Origin: Oscarella lobularis
Lineage: Eukaryota > Porifera > Homoscleromorpha > Homosclerophorida > Oscarellidae
Assembly: GCF_947507565.1 (NCBI RefSeq)
Contig: NC_089180.1
Coordinates: forward strand, 806,001 to 870,000
Length of the DNA: 64,000 nucleotides
Reading direction: 5' to 3'
Below are positions 22,823-40,800 of this stretch, piece by piece. The notes under the pieces are model-generated. The model was not told the DNA's origin, did no database searches, and saw nothing but the letters and a program-made list of their open reading frames with translations. The translations under genes were made by a program, and so were the position numbers. Position 1 is the stretch's first letter. Every line of letters begins with the position of its first letter.

Positions 22823-23397
22823 TCACGTGCCTCTGTGGATGGTTCCGCCGGCGCGGGAGACGCCGTTCCGCTTTGGTATTCGCCCCTTCGAACGACGATG
22901 ACACTCGCACGTAGTCGAATAAAAACATTCGCGGCATCCTTGGAACGACACGGAACGCGAGCGATCTAGTATGAAAGAAATACGAGAACCAATGAGAAGG
23001 CGCCGCGCGGGTGCGTGGGAGGGGTCCTCACGCACCAGGAGAGGTCTTCTAGAAAACATCGTTCCACTGAGCGCGCGTTCGGCGCGTTCGGCTTCCTCGT
23101 CGTTCGGAAAGTGTAGGAATCTAAAAAAATGTCGACGATCGACGCGATCGCCTTTTTTTACGTACGCGTAGCCAGTAGTGCGTCCTTGACGTTTGTCCTT
23201 CCATGTAAGCGCATAGTGATTGATCGACGACACCTTGGCCTTTTTTTCGACGTGTCGAAGAACGTCGTTCTATAATTTTAGCAGTCGTCCTATCATCGTC
23301 GAGTATCCCATCCCTCACGTACTTTGCGAACATCCTCCGAAAGATTCCCCACGCGCAGATCGAATCCCGATTCGAGCTTTCCTTCGCTTGCACTCAT
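22823..23397 (-). CDS. RNA recognition motif (RRM) protein
   Basis: Exon 1 (23,323-23,397) starts at ATG and gives MSASEGKLESGFDLRVGNLS, with LRVGNL as RNP2. Exon 2 (23,166-23,269) gives NDVLRHVEKKAKVSSINHYA and ends at GC/GTACGT. Exon 3 begins at 23,120, and the join creates GYAFLHF, a good RNP1, followed by PNDEEAERAERALSGTMF and RPLLV. All three phases fit and the introns are about 50 nt. After RPLLV the frame can either run on to a stop or splice at GTGAGG (23,031) to an Arg-rich segment. The gene ends about 40-100 bp before the STK31-like start, and a TTTTAG acceptor lies right before that start, so RRM and Tudor could be one transcript, as in the RRM-Tudor protein TDRD10. I could not find a phase-consistent join. 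Confidence 0.65.
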
Positions 23398-23800
23398 GAT
23401 TCGCTGCAAGGCGTAAGACTGCGAGGATCCGCGCGTGCGTAGGTGCGTGCGTGCGTGCGTGCGTACGATGACGTCGCACGGAGCTCCCCCGCAAGACATC
23501 ACGTGATAGAAAAATGTATAAATAATTTTTTAGCGAAAACGACGCCGTCACCGAAGCATACGACGATCTTCTAAACACAGAAGTAAGAAATAGACTAAGT
23601 CCTTAGAGAGAACACTTGTAGCTCATTAGATTATAGTCAAACCCTATAGTATCTATAGTCTAACCAAAAGCCACACCCACACGCGCTCCATTTACTATCA
23701 CCTCAACTACGAACGAAAAAAAAACCGGTGTAAAACGCGCGCGAAAAAAAGTCGTAAATCGTATATACAATTTTAAAATTAAAAAATTTTATTAATATCT
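23398..23800. other. promoter region of the RRM gene and flank
   Basis: Contains a short GTGC/GTGCGTGC microsatellite near 23,440-23,465 and A/T-rich DNA from 23,590 on. A TATA-like TGTATAAATAATT lies at about 23,515 (plus reading). No other feature. Confidence 0.35.
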
Positions 23801-23807
23801 ATATGTC

Positions 23808-23823
23808 CCCGCCGCCGCCGCCG
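23808..23823. repeat. CCG microsatellite
   Basis: Short CCGCCGCCGCCGCCG run. Confidence 0.8.
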
Positions 23824-23824
23824 C

Positions 23825-23967
23825 GATTCCGATGTCCCTTTTTCGAGCGTCGATTGCCCTTGAGAATCCAGCAGCGGCCGCTCGTCGCAACGAACCACTT
23901 CGCGCTGTCTCAGGTTCCTAAAAGGGGGTCCCTAATTGATATGCTCCCTTGCGTGAGTGATTCAAAG

Positions 23968-24014
<47 letters not shown>

Positions 24015-24559
24015 ATGCGTTGCTAGCTCACCTCTCCGGCACTCTTCCGGCCGCCTCTCCGATTCTTACGGGCAACGCCGTCGAGCGATCGCGTTCCTCA
24101 TCCGGCGAGAGGCGTTTCGTTTTCCTGGATCTTTGTAGCGGAAATGAGGTCGAGGTATCGAATATCGCCCGCGCGAAACCCTTCGTGTTTAAAATAGCCA
24201 CCCAATACGCGAGCGCGAAGCCTTTGGGAGCCCCTTACCGATATTCTGTGAATTCTCTCGCCGCAATGCGTGTTCTGGAGATGATAGAGGAGTTGGTAGC
24301 GCGCTCGAAACGTTTTGCTCGGTTCGGCGTGGGAACACGTTCGCCAGCAGCATCGGAAGCCGTCTGCGCCTTCGCCGAGGAGATTCCAAGCGCCAGGCGC
24401 GCACACGTGTTCTTCACGTGCATGAAGAGATCTCGCGACGAGGCGAACGCGTCGCGACAGTTCTTCCACTCGCATTCGTACGGCGGTCGAGATTAAACGT
24501 CGCCGGCTTTTTCGACGAGAATGTTCGTCCGATTTTGATCGTTTGTCGCGATCTTTCAC
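23825..24559 (-). pseudogene. degenerate GLIS/ZIC-type C2H2 zinc-finger locus
   Basis: The minus frame at 24,098-24,559 contains FRCCWRTCSHAEPSKTFRAR then YQLLYHLQNTHCGERIH: C-x-W-x-x-C, the F-x-ARY helix start and H-x4-H, followed by a GERIH linker. This is the pattern of GLIS/ZIC/GLI fingers. A GTAAGG donor follows at about 24,240. A candidate next exon, after CCCCTTTTAG near 23,925, reads NLRQREVVRCDERPLL. It resembles a finger helix (NLRQH..VH..ERP) in which both zinc-binding His are replaced by Arg. With no further intact fingers, the locus looks decayed, but an undetected exon is possible. Confidence 0.4.
23967..24015. repeat. ATA/AATA microsatellite
   Basis: About 13 ATA triplets followed by AATA repeats. 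Confidence 0.9.
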
Positions 24560-24923
24560 GTTTTCCGCCTGTTGTCGGAACTGATGCTGCTATTAAAGTA
24601 GTCGCGCCGCTTCTTCATCTGGCGGCGCGGGAGCATCGAACGAAGGTATGGGTGGGGGCGCGGACGCGAATACTGTAGCTTTTTCCATGCAACAGTTGAA
24701 CACGTTTCTCCTTACACTGCCAAGAACAGTACGAAAATCAAAAAAAAACGTGCTGAAGAATCTCGCCACTGACAACAGCCTTACTGTATGTGCCACGCAC
24801 TTAATTAAAAAATGCAACTTGAAATGAAGTCCTTAACTCTGGTCCTTAGACTCTAACTCCTTAAATCTTTGACAAAAAATAGCCTTAGCTAATAATTAGA
24901 ACTTCTTGAAATCGGTCGCCGGT
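24560..24923. other. spacer between zinc-finger locus and RBPJ 3' end
   Basis: A minus-strand ATG near 24,687 opens MEKATVFASAPPPIPSFDAP, ending at a stop with a TTTAATAG acceptor-like site. It could be the first exon of the zinc-finger locus, but no donor was found. Confidence 0.3.
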
Positions 24924-30601
<5,678 letters not shown>

Positions 30602-31041
30602 TGTAGTGGGCAGGCCGATCTGCAAAACGTACACGGTAATTTGCGTGAGCGACGGGAAAAATTCGTTCGTTCGTGCAGACGAGAAAAAAACGCTGGCTTT
30701 GGTGCGCGCGACGCAGAACTGAGCCGCGAAAGCCTCGAATGCGAGAGCCTATAAAGCCGCGTTCATGGGAATCGTTCGCTGGTGAGGTTTCTCGCGGGCG
30801 CGCGATCGACAGCTATCGCCTCGTAGACGTGATCCCTCTTCCCATTGGACGCGCGACATCCGAAAAATCGCGTTGACTCGCCTGAGAACACGGATCTTCC
30901 CAGTCGTACGTCAGTCGACTGCCTTGAGCGCCGCTTGGAGACCACTTCGCTGGAGGCGCTTGCATCGGCGAAGCCAATCGTCGCTATGAGCGTACGCTTC
31001 CTTTTTTATTCGTCGGACGATTGCCTGATGAGAAATGAACT
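30602..31041. other. 5' flank of RBPJ
   Basis: Likely promoter and 5' UTR of RBPJ (minus strand). CG-rich, with no other gene recognised. Confidence 0.4.
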
Positions 31042-31282
31042 GTAGTGCACTTGCGTTACGTCACAAAGCCCACGTACCCGTATTTCCGCACGGCAAACGC
31101 GGATAAGTAACCACCTTTTTTACGTGCGTACAGAACTTCGCCATGAATGAATGAAACCTTTTTTTGGTATCGCGATTTCATATCGTCGGGGAGAGACTAC
31201 TAGCCACACTAAAATTTGTCCTGCGGAAATACGGGTTTGGGCATAAATACGTCATTTTGTGACGTAAACGCAAGTGCTCTAT
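31042..31282. mobile_element. MITE family A, copy 2
   Basis: Inverted-orientation copy of 10,582-10,823: TAGTGCACTTGCGTTACGTCAC at the left end, CGCAAGTGCTCTAT at the right end, with matching interior (GGTAACCACC...TTCATTCATTCATGGCGAAG in reverse). Confidence 0.85.
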
Positions 31283-31879
31283 AAGCTGTTTGTTGCTCAG
31301 CCCCGTGGCTTCGCCTAACGCTCGCGAGCGCGTTAGTCCTCCACGTCAGCGTTAGGCTAGATAGGGCGAAAATGAGAGCGGAAAGAATTTTATTTTTAAT
31401 AAAAATATGAAAAAAAATTGTGCATAGTTTATGTTCGGGCAGTTTTGGTGCACTAGGGTCTTGCCCAGGACCCTGGAGGAGCATTTTTTTGTGACGGCGT
31501 CGTGCTCAGGGCACCGGAGCAGTTTTATGACGTCATACCCAGGACGCTCTCCCTAAAGAATAAGAATGTGAAACTGAAAAAGAAAAGACAGTTATCATAC
31601 GGCGCTCTTTAGTGCTTGTCGCTTGCCGTCTTTGCTACATGTATGCCTCCTTATTGATTTTTCCCACTTGTTGCAGTTTTTCTCTCTGCTGTGTAGCAGC
31701 CTGTCCCAGGAGTAATCCAAGATTAGTCAGTCGCGGATGACGTCATTTGCTTGCTTGGACCACTTCCGGGGGGAGTTGCTGTTGCAATTGAGCAGTCATT
31801 TCCGCTCTCGGGCAACTTTGGATTTCCCAAAATCATTAAATGTCACCCAAGGACTCATCTCCGCCAGAGTACACTTCCT
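31283..31879. other. left flank of the tandem array
   Basis: No gene. A near-palindrome CTAACGCTCGCGAGCGCGTTAG lies at about 31,316-31,337. CCAGGACCCTGG (palindrome) lies near 31,463. Confidence 0.4.
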
Positions 31880-34800
31880 AACGCTTCTCTCCTGTAATAA
31901 ATTACAGCGAAATTACAGGGGGTTAGCCAACAAGTCTCTCCTGTAATAAATTACAACGAAATTACAGGGGCTAACCAACGGGTCTCTCCTGTAATAAACT
32001 ACAGCGAAATTACAGGGGGCTAGCCAACGGGTCTCTCCTGTAATAAATTACAGCGAAATTACAGAGGCTAGCCAACGGGTCTCTCCTGTAATAAATTACA
32101 GCGAAATTACAGGGGGTTAGCCAACAAGTCTCTCCTTTAATAAATTACAGCGAAATTACAGGGGATAGCCAACGCATCTCTCCTGTAATAAACTACAGCA
32201 AAATTACAGGGGCTAGCAAACGGATCTCTCCTGTAATAAATTGCAGCGAAATTACAGGGACTAGCCAAGGAGTCTCCCCTGTAATAAATTACAGCGAAAT
32301 TACAGGGGCTAGCTAACGGGACTCTCCTGTAATAAATTACAGCGAAATTACAGGGGCTAGCAAATGGATCTCTCCTGTAATAAATGACAGCGAAATTACA
32401 GGGACTAGCCAACGGGTCTCTCCTGTAATAAATTACAGCAAAATTACAGGGGCTAGCTAACGGGTCTCTCCTGTAATAAATTACAGCGAAATTACAGGGG
32501 CTAGCAAATGGATCTCTCCTGTAATAAATGACAGCGAAATTACAGGGGCTAGCAAACGGATCTCCTGTAATAAATTACAGCGAAATTACAGGAGGTTAGC
32601 CAACGGGTCTCTACTGTAATAAATTACAGCGAAATTACAGGGGATAGCCAACGCGTCTCTCCTGTAATAAACTACAGCAAAATTACAGGGGCTAGCAAAC
32701 GGATCTCTCCTGTAATAAATTACAGCGAAAATACAGGGGCTAGCCAAAGGGTCTCTCCTGTAATAAATTACAGCGAAATTACCGGGGCTAACCAACGGGT
32801 CTCTCCTGTAATAAACTACAGCGAAATTAAAGAAGCTAGTCAACGGGTCTCTCATGTAATAAATTACAGCGAAATTACAGGGGCTAGCCAACGGGTCTCT
32901 CCTGTAATAAATTACAGCGAAAATACAGGGGCTAGCCAAAGGGTCTCTCCTGTAATAAATTACAGCGAAATTACAGGGGCTAGCCAACGAGTCTCTCACG
33001 TAATAAATTACAGCGAAATTAGAGAAGCTAGTCAACGGGTCTCTCATGTAATAAATTACAGCGAAATTATAGGGGCTAGCCAAAGGGTCTCTCCTGTAAT
33101 AAATTACAGCGAAATTACAGGGGCTAGCCAACGAGTCTCTCACGTAATAAATTACAGCGAAATTAGAGAAGCTAGTCAACGGGTCTCTCATGTAATAAAT
33201 TACAGCGAAATTATAGGGGCTAGCAAACGGATCTCCTGTAATAAATTACAGCGAAATTACAGGAGGTTAGCCAACGGGTCTCTACTGTAATAAATTACAG
33301 CGAAATTACAGGGGATAGCCAACGCGTCTCTCCTGTAATAAACTACAGCAAAATTACAGGGGCTAGCAAACGGATCTCTCCTGTAATAAATTACAGCGAA
33401 ATTACAGGGGCTAGCAAATGGATCTCTCCTGTAATAAATTACAGCGAAAATACAGGGGCTAGCCAAAGGGTCTCTCCTGTAATAAATTACAGCGAAATTA
33501 ACGGGGCTAACCAACGGGTCTCTCCTGTAATAAACTACAGAGAAATTAGAGAAGCTAGTCAACGGGTCTCTCATGTAATAAATTACAGCGAAATTACAGG
33601 GGCTAGCCAACGGGTCTCTCCTGTAATAAATTACAGCGAAAATACAGGGGCTAGCCAAAGGGTCTCTCCTGTAATAAATTACAGCAAAATTACAGAGGCT
33701 AGCAAACGGGTCTCTCCTGTAATAAATTACAGCGAAATTACAGGGGCTAGAAAACGGATCTCTCCTGTAATAAATTACAGCGAAATTACAGGGGCTAGCA
33801 AACGGATCTCTCCTGTAATAAATTACAGCGAAATTACAGGGACTAGCAAACGGGTCTCTCCTGTAATAAATTACAGCAAAATTACAGAGGCTAGCAAACG
33901 GGTTTCTCCTGTAATAAATTACAGCGAAATTACAGGGGCTAGAAAACGGATCTCTCCTGTAATAAATTACAGCGAAATTACAGGGGCTAGCCAAAGGGTC
34001 TCTCCTGTAATAAATTACAGCGAAATTTAAGGGGCTAGCCAACGGGTCTCTCCTGTAATAAATTACAGCGAAATTAGAGGAGGTTAGCAAACGGATCTCT
34101 CCTGTAATAAATTACAGCGAAATTACAGGGGCTAGCAAATGGATCTCTCCTGTAATAAATTACAGCGAAATTACAGGGGCTAGCCAACGGGTCTCTCCTG
34201 TAATAAATTACAGCGAAATTACAGGGGTTAGCCAACGGGTCTCTCCTGTAATAAATTACAGCGAAATTACAGGAGCTAGCCAACGGGTCTCTCCTGTAAT
34301 CAATTACAGCAAAATTACAGGGGCTAGCCAAAGAGTCTCTCATGTAATAAATTAGAGCGAAATTAGAGAAGCTAGTCAAAGGGTCTCTCATGTAATAAAT
34401 TACAGCGAAATTACAGGAGCTAGCCAACGGGTCTCTCCTGTAATAAATTACAGCGAAATTACAGAAGCTAGTCAACGGGTCTCTCCTGTAATAAATTAGA
34501 GCGAAATTAGAGAAGCTAGTCAACGGGTCTCTCATGTAACAAATTACAGCAAAATTACAGGGGCTAGCCAACGGGTCTCTCCTGTAGTAAATTAAAGCGA
34601 AATTACAGAGGCTAGCCAAAGGTTCTCTCCTGTAATAAATTACAGCGAAATGACAGAAGCTAGTCAACGGGTCTCTCCTGTAATAAATTAGAGCGAAATT
34701 AGAGAAGCTAGTCAACGAGTCTCTCATGTAATAAATTACAGCGAAATTACAGAAGCTAGTCAACGGGTCTCTCCTGTAATAAACTACAGCGAAATTACAG

Positions 34801-37800
34801 GGGCTAGCCAACGGGTCTCTCCTATAATAAATTACAGCGAAATTACAGGGGCTAGCCAACGGGTCTCTCCTGTAATAAATTACAGCGAAATTACAGGGGC
34901 TAGCCAACGGGTCTCTCCTGTAATAATTTACAGCGAAATTACAGGGGCTAGCCAAGGGGTCTCTCCTGAAATAAATCACAGCGAAATTACAGGGGCTAGC
35001 CAACGGGTCTCTCCTGTAATAAATTAAAGCGAAATTACAGGGGATAGCAAACGGGTCTCTCCTGTAATAAATGACGCGCGAAATTACAGGGGCTAGCCAA
35101 AGAGTCTCTCATGTAATAAATTAGAGCGAAATTAGAGAAGCTAGTCAACGGGTCTCTCATGTAATAAATTACAGCGAAATTACAGGGGCTAGCCAACAAG
35201 TCTCTCCTGTAATAAATTACAGCGAAATTACAGGGGATAGCCAACGGGTCTCTCCTGTAATAATTTACAGCGAAATTACAGGGACTAGCCAAGGCGTCTC
35301 TCCTGTAATAAATTACAGCGAAATTAAAGGGGGTTAGCCAACAAGTCTCTCCTGTAATAAATTACAGCGAAATTAGAGGAGGTTAGCGAACGCGTCTCTC
35401 CAGTAGTAAACTACAGCGAAATTACAGGGGCTAGCAAATGGATCTCTCCTGTAATAAATTACAGCGAAATTACAGGGGCCAGCAAACGGATCTCTCCTGT
35501 AATAAATTAGAGCGAAATTAGAGAAGCTAGCCAACGGGTCTCTCCTGTAATGAATTACAGCAAAATTAAGAGGGCTAACAAACGGGTATCTCCTGTAATA
35601 AACTACAGAAAAATTACAGGGGCTCGCCAACGGGTCTCTCCTGTAATAAATTACAGCGAAATTACAGGGGCTAGCTAACGGGTCTCTCCTGTAATAAACT
35701 ACAGCAAAATTACAGGGGCTAGCCAACGAGTCTCTTATGTAATAAATTACAGCGAAATTACAGAGGCTAGCCAACGGGTCTCTCCTGTAATAAATTACAA
35801 CGAAATTAAGAGGGCTAACCAACAAGTCTCTCCTGTAATAAAGTACAGCGAAATTACAGGGGATAGCCAACGCATCTCTCCTGTAATAAACTACAGAAAT
35901 TACAGGGGCTAGCCAACGGGTCTCTCCTGTAATAAATTACAGCGAAATTACAGAGGCTAGCCAAAGGTTCTCTCCTGTAATAAATTACAGCGAAATTACA
36001 GGGCTAACCAAACGGGTCTCGCCTGTAATAAATGACAGCGAAATTACAGGGGCTAGCTAACGGGTCTCTCCTGTAATAAATGACAGCGAAATTACAGGGG
36101 CTAGAAAACGGATCTCTCCTGTAATAAATTACAGCGAAAATACAGGGGCTAGCCAACAAGTCTCTCCTGTAATAAATTACAGCGAAATTACAGAAGCTAG
36201 TCAACGGGTCTCTCCTGTAATAAATTAGAGCGAAATTAGAGAAGCTAGTCAACGGGTCTCTCATGTAATAAATTACAGCGAAATTACAGGGGCTAGCCAA
36301 CGGGTCTCACCTGTAATAAATTACAGCGAAATTAAAGGGGGTAGCCAACGGGTCTCTCCTGTAGTAAATTAAAGCGAAATTAAAGAGGCTAGCCAAAGGT
36401 TCTCTCCTGTAATAAATTACAGCGAAATTACAGGGGATAGCCAACGGGTCTCTCCTGTAATAAATTACAGCGAAATTACTGGGGCTAGATAACGGGTCTC
36501 TCCTGTAATAAACTACAGCGAAATTACAGGGGCTAGCCAACGGGTCTCTCCTATAATAAATTACAGCGAAATTAGAGGAGGTTAGCGAACGCGTCTCTCC
36601 AGTAGTAAACTACAGCGAAATTACAGGTGCTAGCCAACGGGTCTCTCCTGTAGTAAATTAAAGCGAAATTACAGAGGCTAGCCAAAGGTTCTCTCCTGTA
36701 ATAAATTACAGCGAAATTACAGGGGATAGCCAACGAGTCTCTCATGTAATAAATTACAGCGAAATTACAGAAGCTAGTCAACGGGTCTCTCCTGTAATAA
36801 ATTATAGCGAAATTACAGGGGCTGGCCAACGGGTCTCTCCTGTAATAAATTACAGCGAAATTACAGGGGCTGGCCAACGGGTCTCTCCTGTAATAAATTA
36901 TAGCGAAATTACAGGGGATTAGCGAACAAGTCTCTCCTGTAATAAATTACAACGAAATTACAGGGGCTAACCAACGCGTCTCTCCTGTAATAAATTACAG
37001 CGAAATTACAAGGGGTTAGCCAACGGGTCTCTCCTGGAATAAATTAAAGCGAAATTACAGAGGCTAGCCAACAAGTCTCTCCTGTAATAAACTACAGCAA
37101 AATTACAGGGGCTAGCAAACGGATCTCTCCTCTAATAAATTACAGCGAAATTACAGGGACTAGCCAACGGGTCTCTCCTGTAATAAATTACAGCGAAATT
37201 ACAGAGGCTAGCTAACGGGTCTCTCCTGTAATAAATTAAAACGAAATTACAGGGGCTAGCAAATAGATCTCTCCTGTAATAAATTACAGCGAAAATACAG
37301 GGGCTAGCCAAAGGGTCTCTCCTGTAGTAAATTAAAGCGAAATTACAGGAGGTTAGCCAAAGGGTCTCTCCTGTAATAAATTACAGCGAAATTACAGGGG
37401 ATAGCCAACGGGTCTCTCCTGTAATAAATTACAGCGAAATTACAGGGGCTAGCCAACGGGTCTCTCCTATAATAAATTACAGCGAAATTACAGGGGCTAG
37501 CCAACGGGTCTCTCCTGTAATAATTTACAGCGAAATTACAGGGGCTAGCCAAGGCGTCTCTCCTGTAATAAATTACAGCGAAATTACAGGGGGTTAGCCA
37601 ACAAGTCTCTCCTGTAATAAATTACAGCGAAATTAGAGGAGGTTAGCGAACGCGTCTCTCCAGTAGTAAACTACAGCGAAATTACAGGGGCTAGCAAATG
37701 GATCTCTCCTGTAATAAATTACAGCGAAATTACAGGGGCCAGCAAACGGATCTCTCCTGTAATAAATTAGAGCGAAATTAGAGAAGCTAGCCAACGGGTC

Positions 37801-40800
37801 TCTCCTGTAATAAATTACAGCAAAATTAAGAGGGCTAACAAACGGGTATCTCCTGTAATAAACTACAGCGAAATTACAGGGGCTAGCTAACGGGTCTCTC
37901 CTGTAATAAATTACAGCGAAATTACCGGGGCTAACCAACGGGTCTCTCCTGTAATAAACTACAGCGAAATTAAAGAAGCTAGTCAACGGGTCTCTCATGT
38001 AATAAATTACAGCGAAATTACAGGAGCTAGCCAACGGGTCTCTCCTGTAATAAATTACAGCGAAAATACAGGGGCTAGCCAAAGGGTCTCTCCTGTAATA
38101 AATTACAGCGAAATTACAGGGGCTAGCCAACGAGTCTCTCACGTAATAAATTACAGCGAAATTAGAGAAGCTAGTCAACGGGTCTCTCATGTAATAAATT
38201 ACAGCGAAATTATAGGGGCTAGCAAACGGATCTCCTGTAATAAATTACAGCAAAATTACAGGAGGTTAGCCAACGGGTCTCTACTGTAATAAATTACAGC
38301 GAAATTACAGGGGATAGCCAACGCGTCTCTCCTGTAATAAACTACAGCAAAATTACAGGGGCTAGCAAACGGATCTCTCGTGTAATAAATTACAGCGAAA
38401 TTACAGGGGCTAGCAAATGGATCTCTCCTGTAATAAATTACAGCGAAAATACAGGGGCTAGGCAAAGGCTCTCTCCTGTAATAAATTACAGCGAAATTAA
38501 CGGGGCTAACCAACGGGTCTCTCGTGTAATAAACTACAGCGAAATTAGAGAAGCTAGTCAACGGGTCTCTCATGTAATAAATTACAGCGAAATTACAGGG
38601 GCTAGCCAACGGGTCTCTCCTGTAATAAATTACAGCGAAAATACAGGGGCTAGCCAAAGGGTCTCTCCTGTAATAAATTACAGCGAAATTACAGGGGCTA
38701 GCGAACGAGTCTCTCATGTAATAAATTCCAGCGAAATTACAGAAGCTAGTCAACGGGTCTCTCCTGTAATAAATTACAGCGAAATTACAGGGGCTAACCA
38801 ACGGGTCTCTCCTGTAATAAACTACAGCGAAATTACAGGGGCTAGCCAACGGGTCTCTCCTGTAATAAATTACAGCGAAATTACAGGGGGTTAGCCAACG
38901 GGTCTCTCCTGTAATAAATTACAGCGAAATTACAGGGGATAGCCAACGTGTTCTCTCCTGTAATAAACTACAGCGAAATTACAGGGGGTTAGCCAACGGG
39001 TTCTCTCCTGTAATAAATTACAGCGAAAATACAGGGGCTAACCAAGGGGTCTCTCCTGTAATAAATTACAGCGAAATTACAGGGGGTTAGCCAACAAGTC
39101 TCTCCTGTAATAAATTACAGCGAAATTACAGGGGCTAGCCAACGGGTCTCTCATGTAATAATTTACAGCGAAATTACAGGGGCTAGCCAAGGGGTCTCTC
39201 CTGAAATAAATCACAGCGAAAGTACAGCGGCTAGCCAACGAGTCTCTCATATAATAAATTACAGCGAAATTACAGAAGCTAGTCAACGGGTCTCTCCTGT
39301 AATAAATTAGAGCGAAATTAGAGAAGCTAGTCAACGGGTCTCTCATGTAATAAATTACAGCGAAATTACTGGGGCTAGAAAACGGGTCTCTCCTGTAATA
39401 AACTACAGCGAAATTACAGGGGCTAGCCAACGGGTCTCTCCTGTAGTAAATTAAAGCGAAATTACAGAGGCTAGCCAAAGGTTCTCTCCTGTAATAAATT
39501 ACAGCGAAATTACAGGGGATAGCCAACGGGTCTCTCCTGTAATAAATTACAGCGAAATTACTGGGGCTAGATAACGGGTCTCTCCTGTAATAAACTACAG
39601 CGAAATTATAGGGGCTAGCCAACGGGTCTCTCCTATAATAAATTACAGCGAAATTACAGGGGCTAGCCAACGGGTCTCTCCTGTAATAAATTACAGCGAA
39701 ATTACAGGGGCTAGCCAACGCGTCTCTCCTGTAATAATTTACAGCGAAATTACAGGGGCTAGCAAAGGGGTCTCTCCTGAAATAAATCACAGCGAAATTA
39801 CAGGGGCTAGCCAACGGGTCTCTCCTGTAATAAATTACAGCGAAATTAAAGGGGGTAGCCAACGGGTCTCTCCTGTAATTAAAGCGAAATTACAGGGAGT
39901 TAGCCAACGGGTCTCTCCTGTAATAAATTACAGCAAAATTACAGGGGCTAGCCAACGGGTCTCTTATGTAATAAATTACACCAACGGGTCTCTCCTGTAA
40001 TAAACTACAGCGAAATTACAGGGGGTTAGCCAACAAGTCTCTCCTGTAATAAATTACAGCGAAATTACAGGGGATAGCGAACAAGTCTCTCCTGTAATAA
40101 ATTACAGCAAAATTACAGAGGCTAGCAAACGGGTCTCTCCTGTAATAAATTACAGCGAAATTACAGGGGCTAGAAAACTGATCTCTCCTGTAATAAATTA
40201 CAGCGAAATTACAGGGGCTAGCAAACGGATCTCTCCTGTAATAAATTACAGCGAAATTACAGGGACTAGCAAACGGGTCTCTCCTGTAATAAATTACAGC
40301 AAAATTACAGAGGCTAGCAAACGGGTTTCTCCTGTAATAAATTACAGCGAAATTACAGGGGCTAGAAAACGGATCTCTCCTGTAATAAATTACAGCGAAA
40401 TTACAGGGGCTAGCCAAAGGGTCTCTCCAGTAATAAATTACAGCGAAATTAAAGGGGCTAGCCAACGGGTCTCTCCTGTAATAAATTACAGCGAAATTAG
40501 AGGAGGTTAGCAAACGGATCTCTCCTGTAATAAATTACAGCGAAATTACAGGGGCTAGCAAATGGATCTCTCCTGTAATAAATTACAGCGAAATTACAGG
40601 GGCTAGCCAACGGGTCTCTCCTGTAATAAATTACAGCGAAATTACAGGGGTTAGCCAACGGGTCTCTCCTGTAATAAATTACAGCAAAATTACAGGAGCT
40701 AGCCAACGGGTCTCTCCTGTAATAAATTACAGCGAAATTACAGGGGCTAGCCAACGGGTCTCTCCTGTAATAAATTACAGCGAAATTACAGGGGCTAGCC

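Noticed and set aside
34074-35003. 309-codon open frame in the array as a repeat-protein gene
   Set aside because: It arises from the 48-bp period; it starts at TTG, ends at a 49-bp unit, and the encoded residues are not conserved between units.
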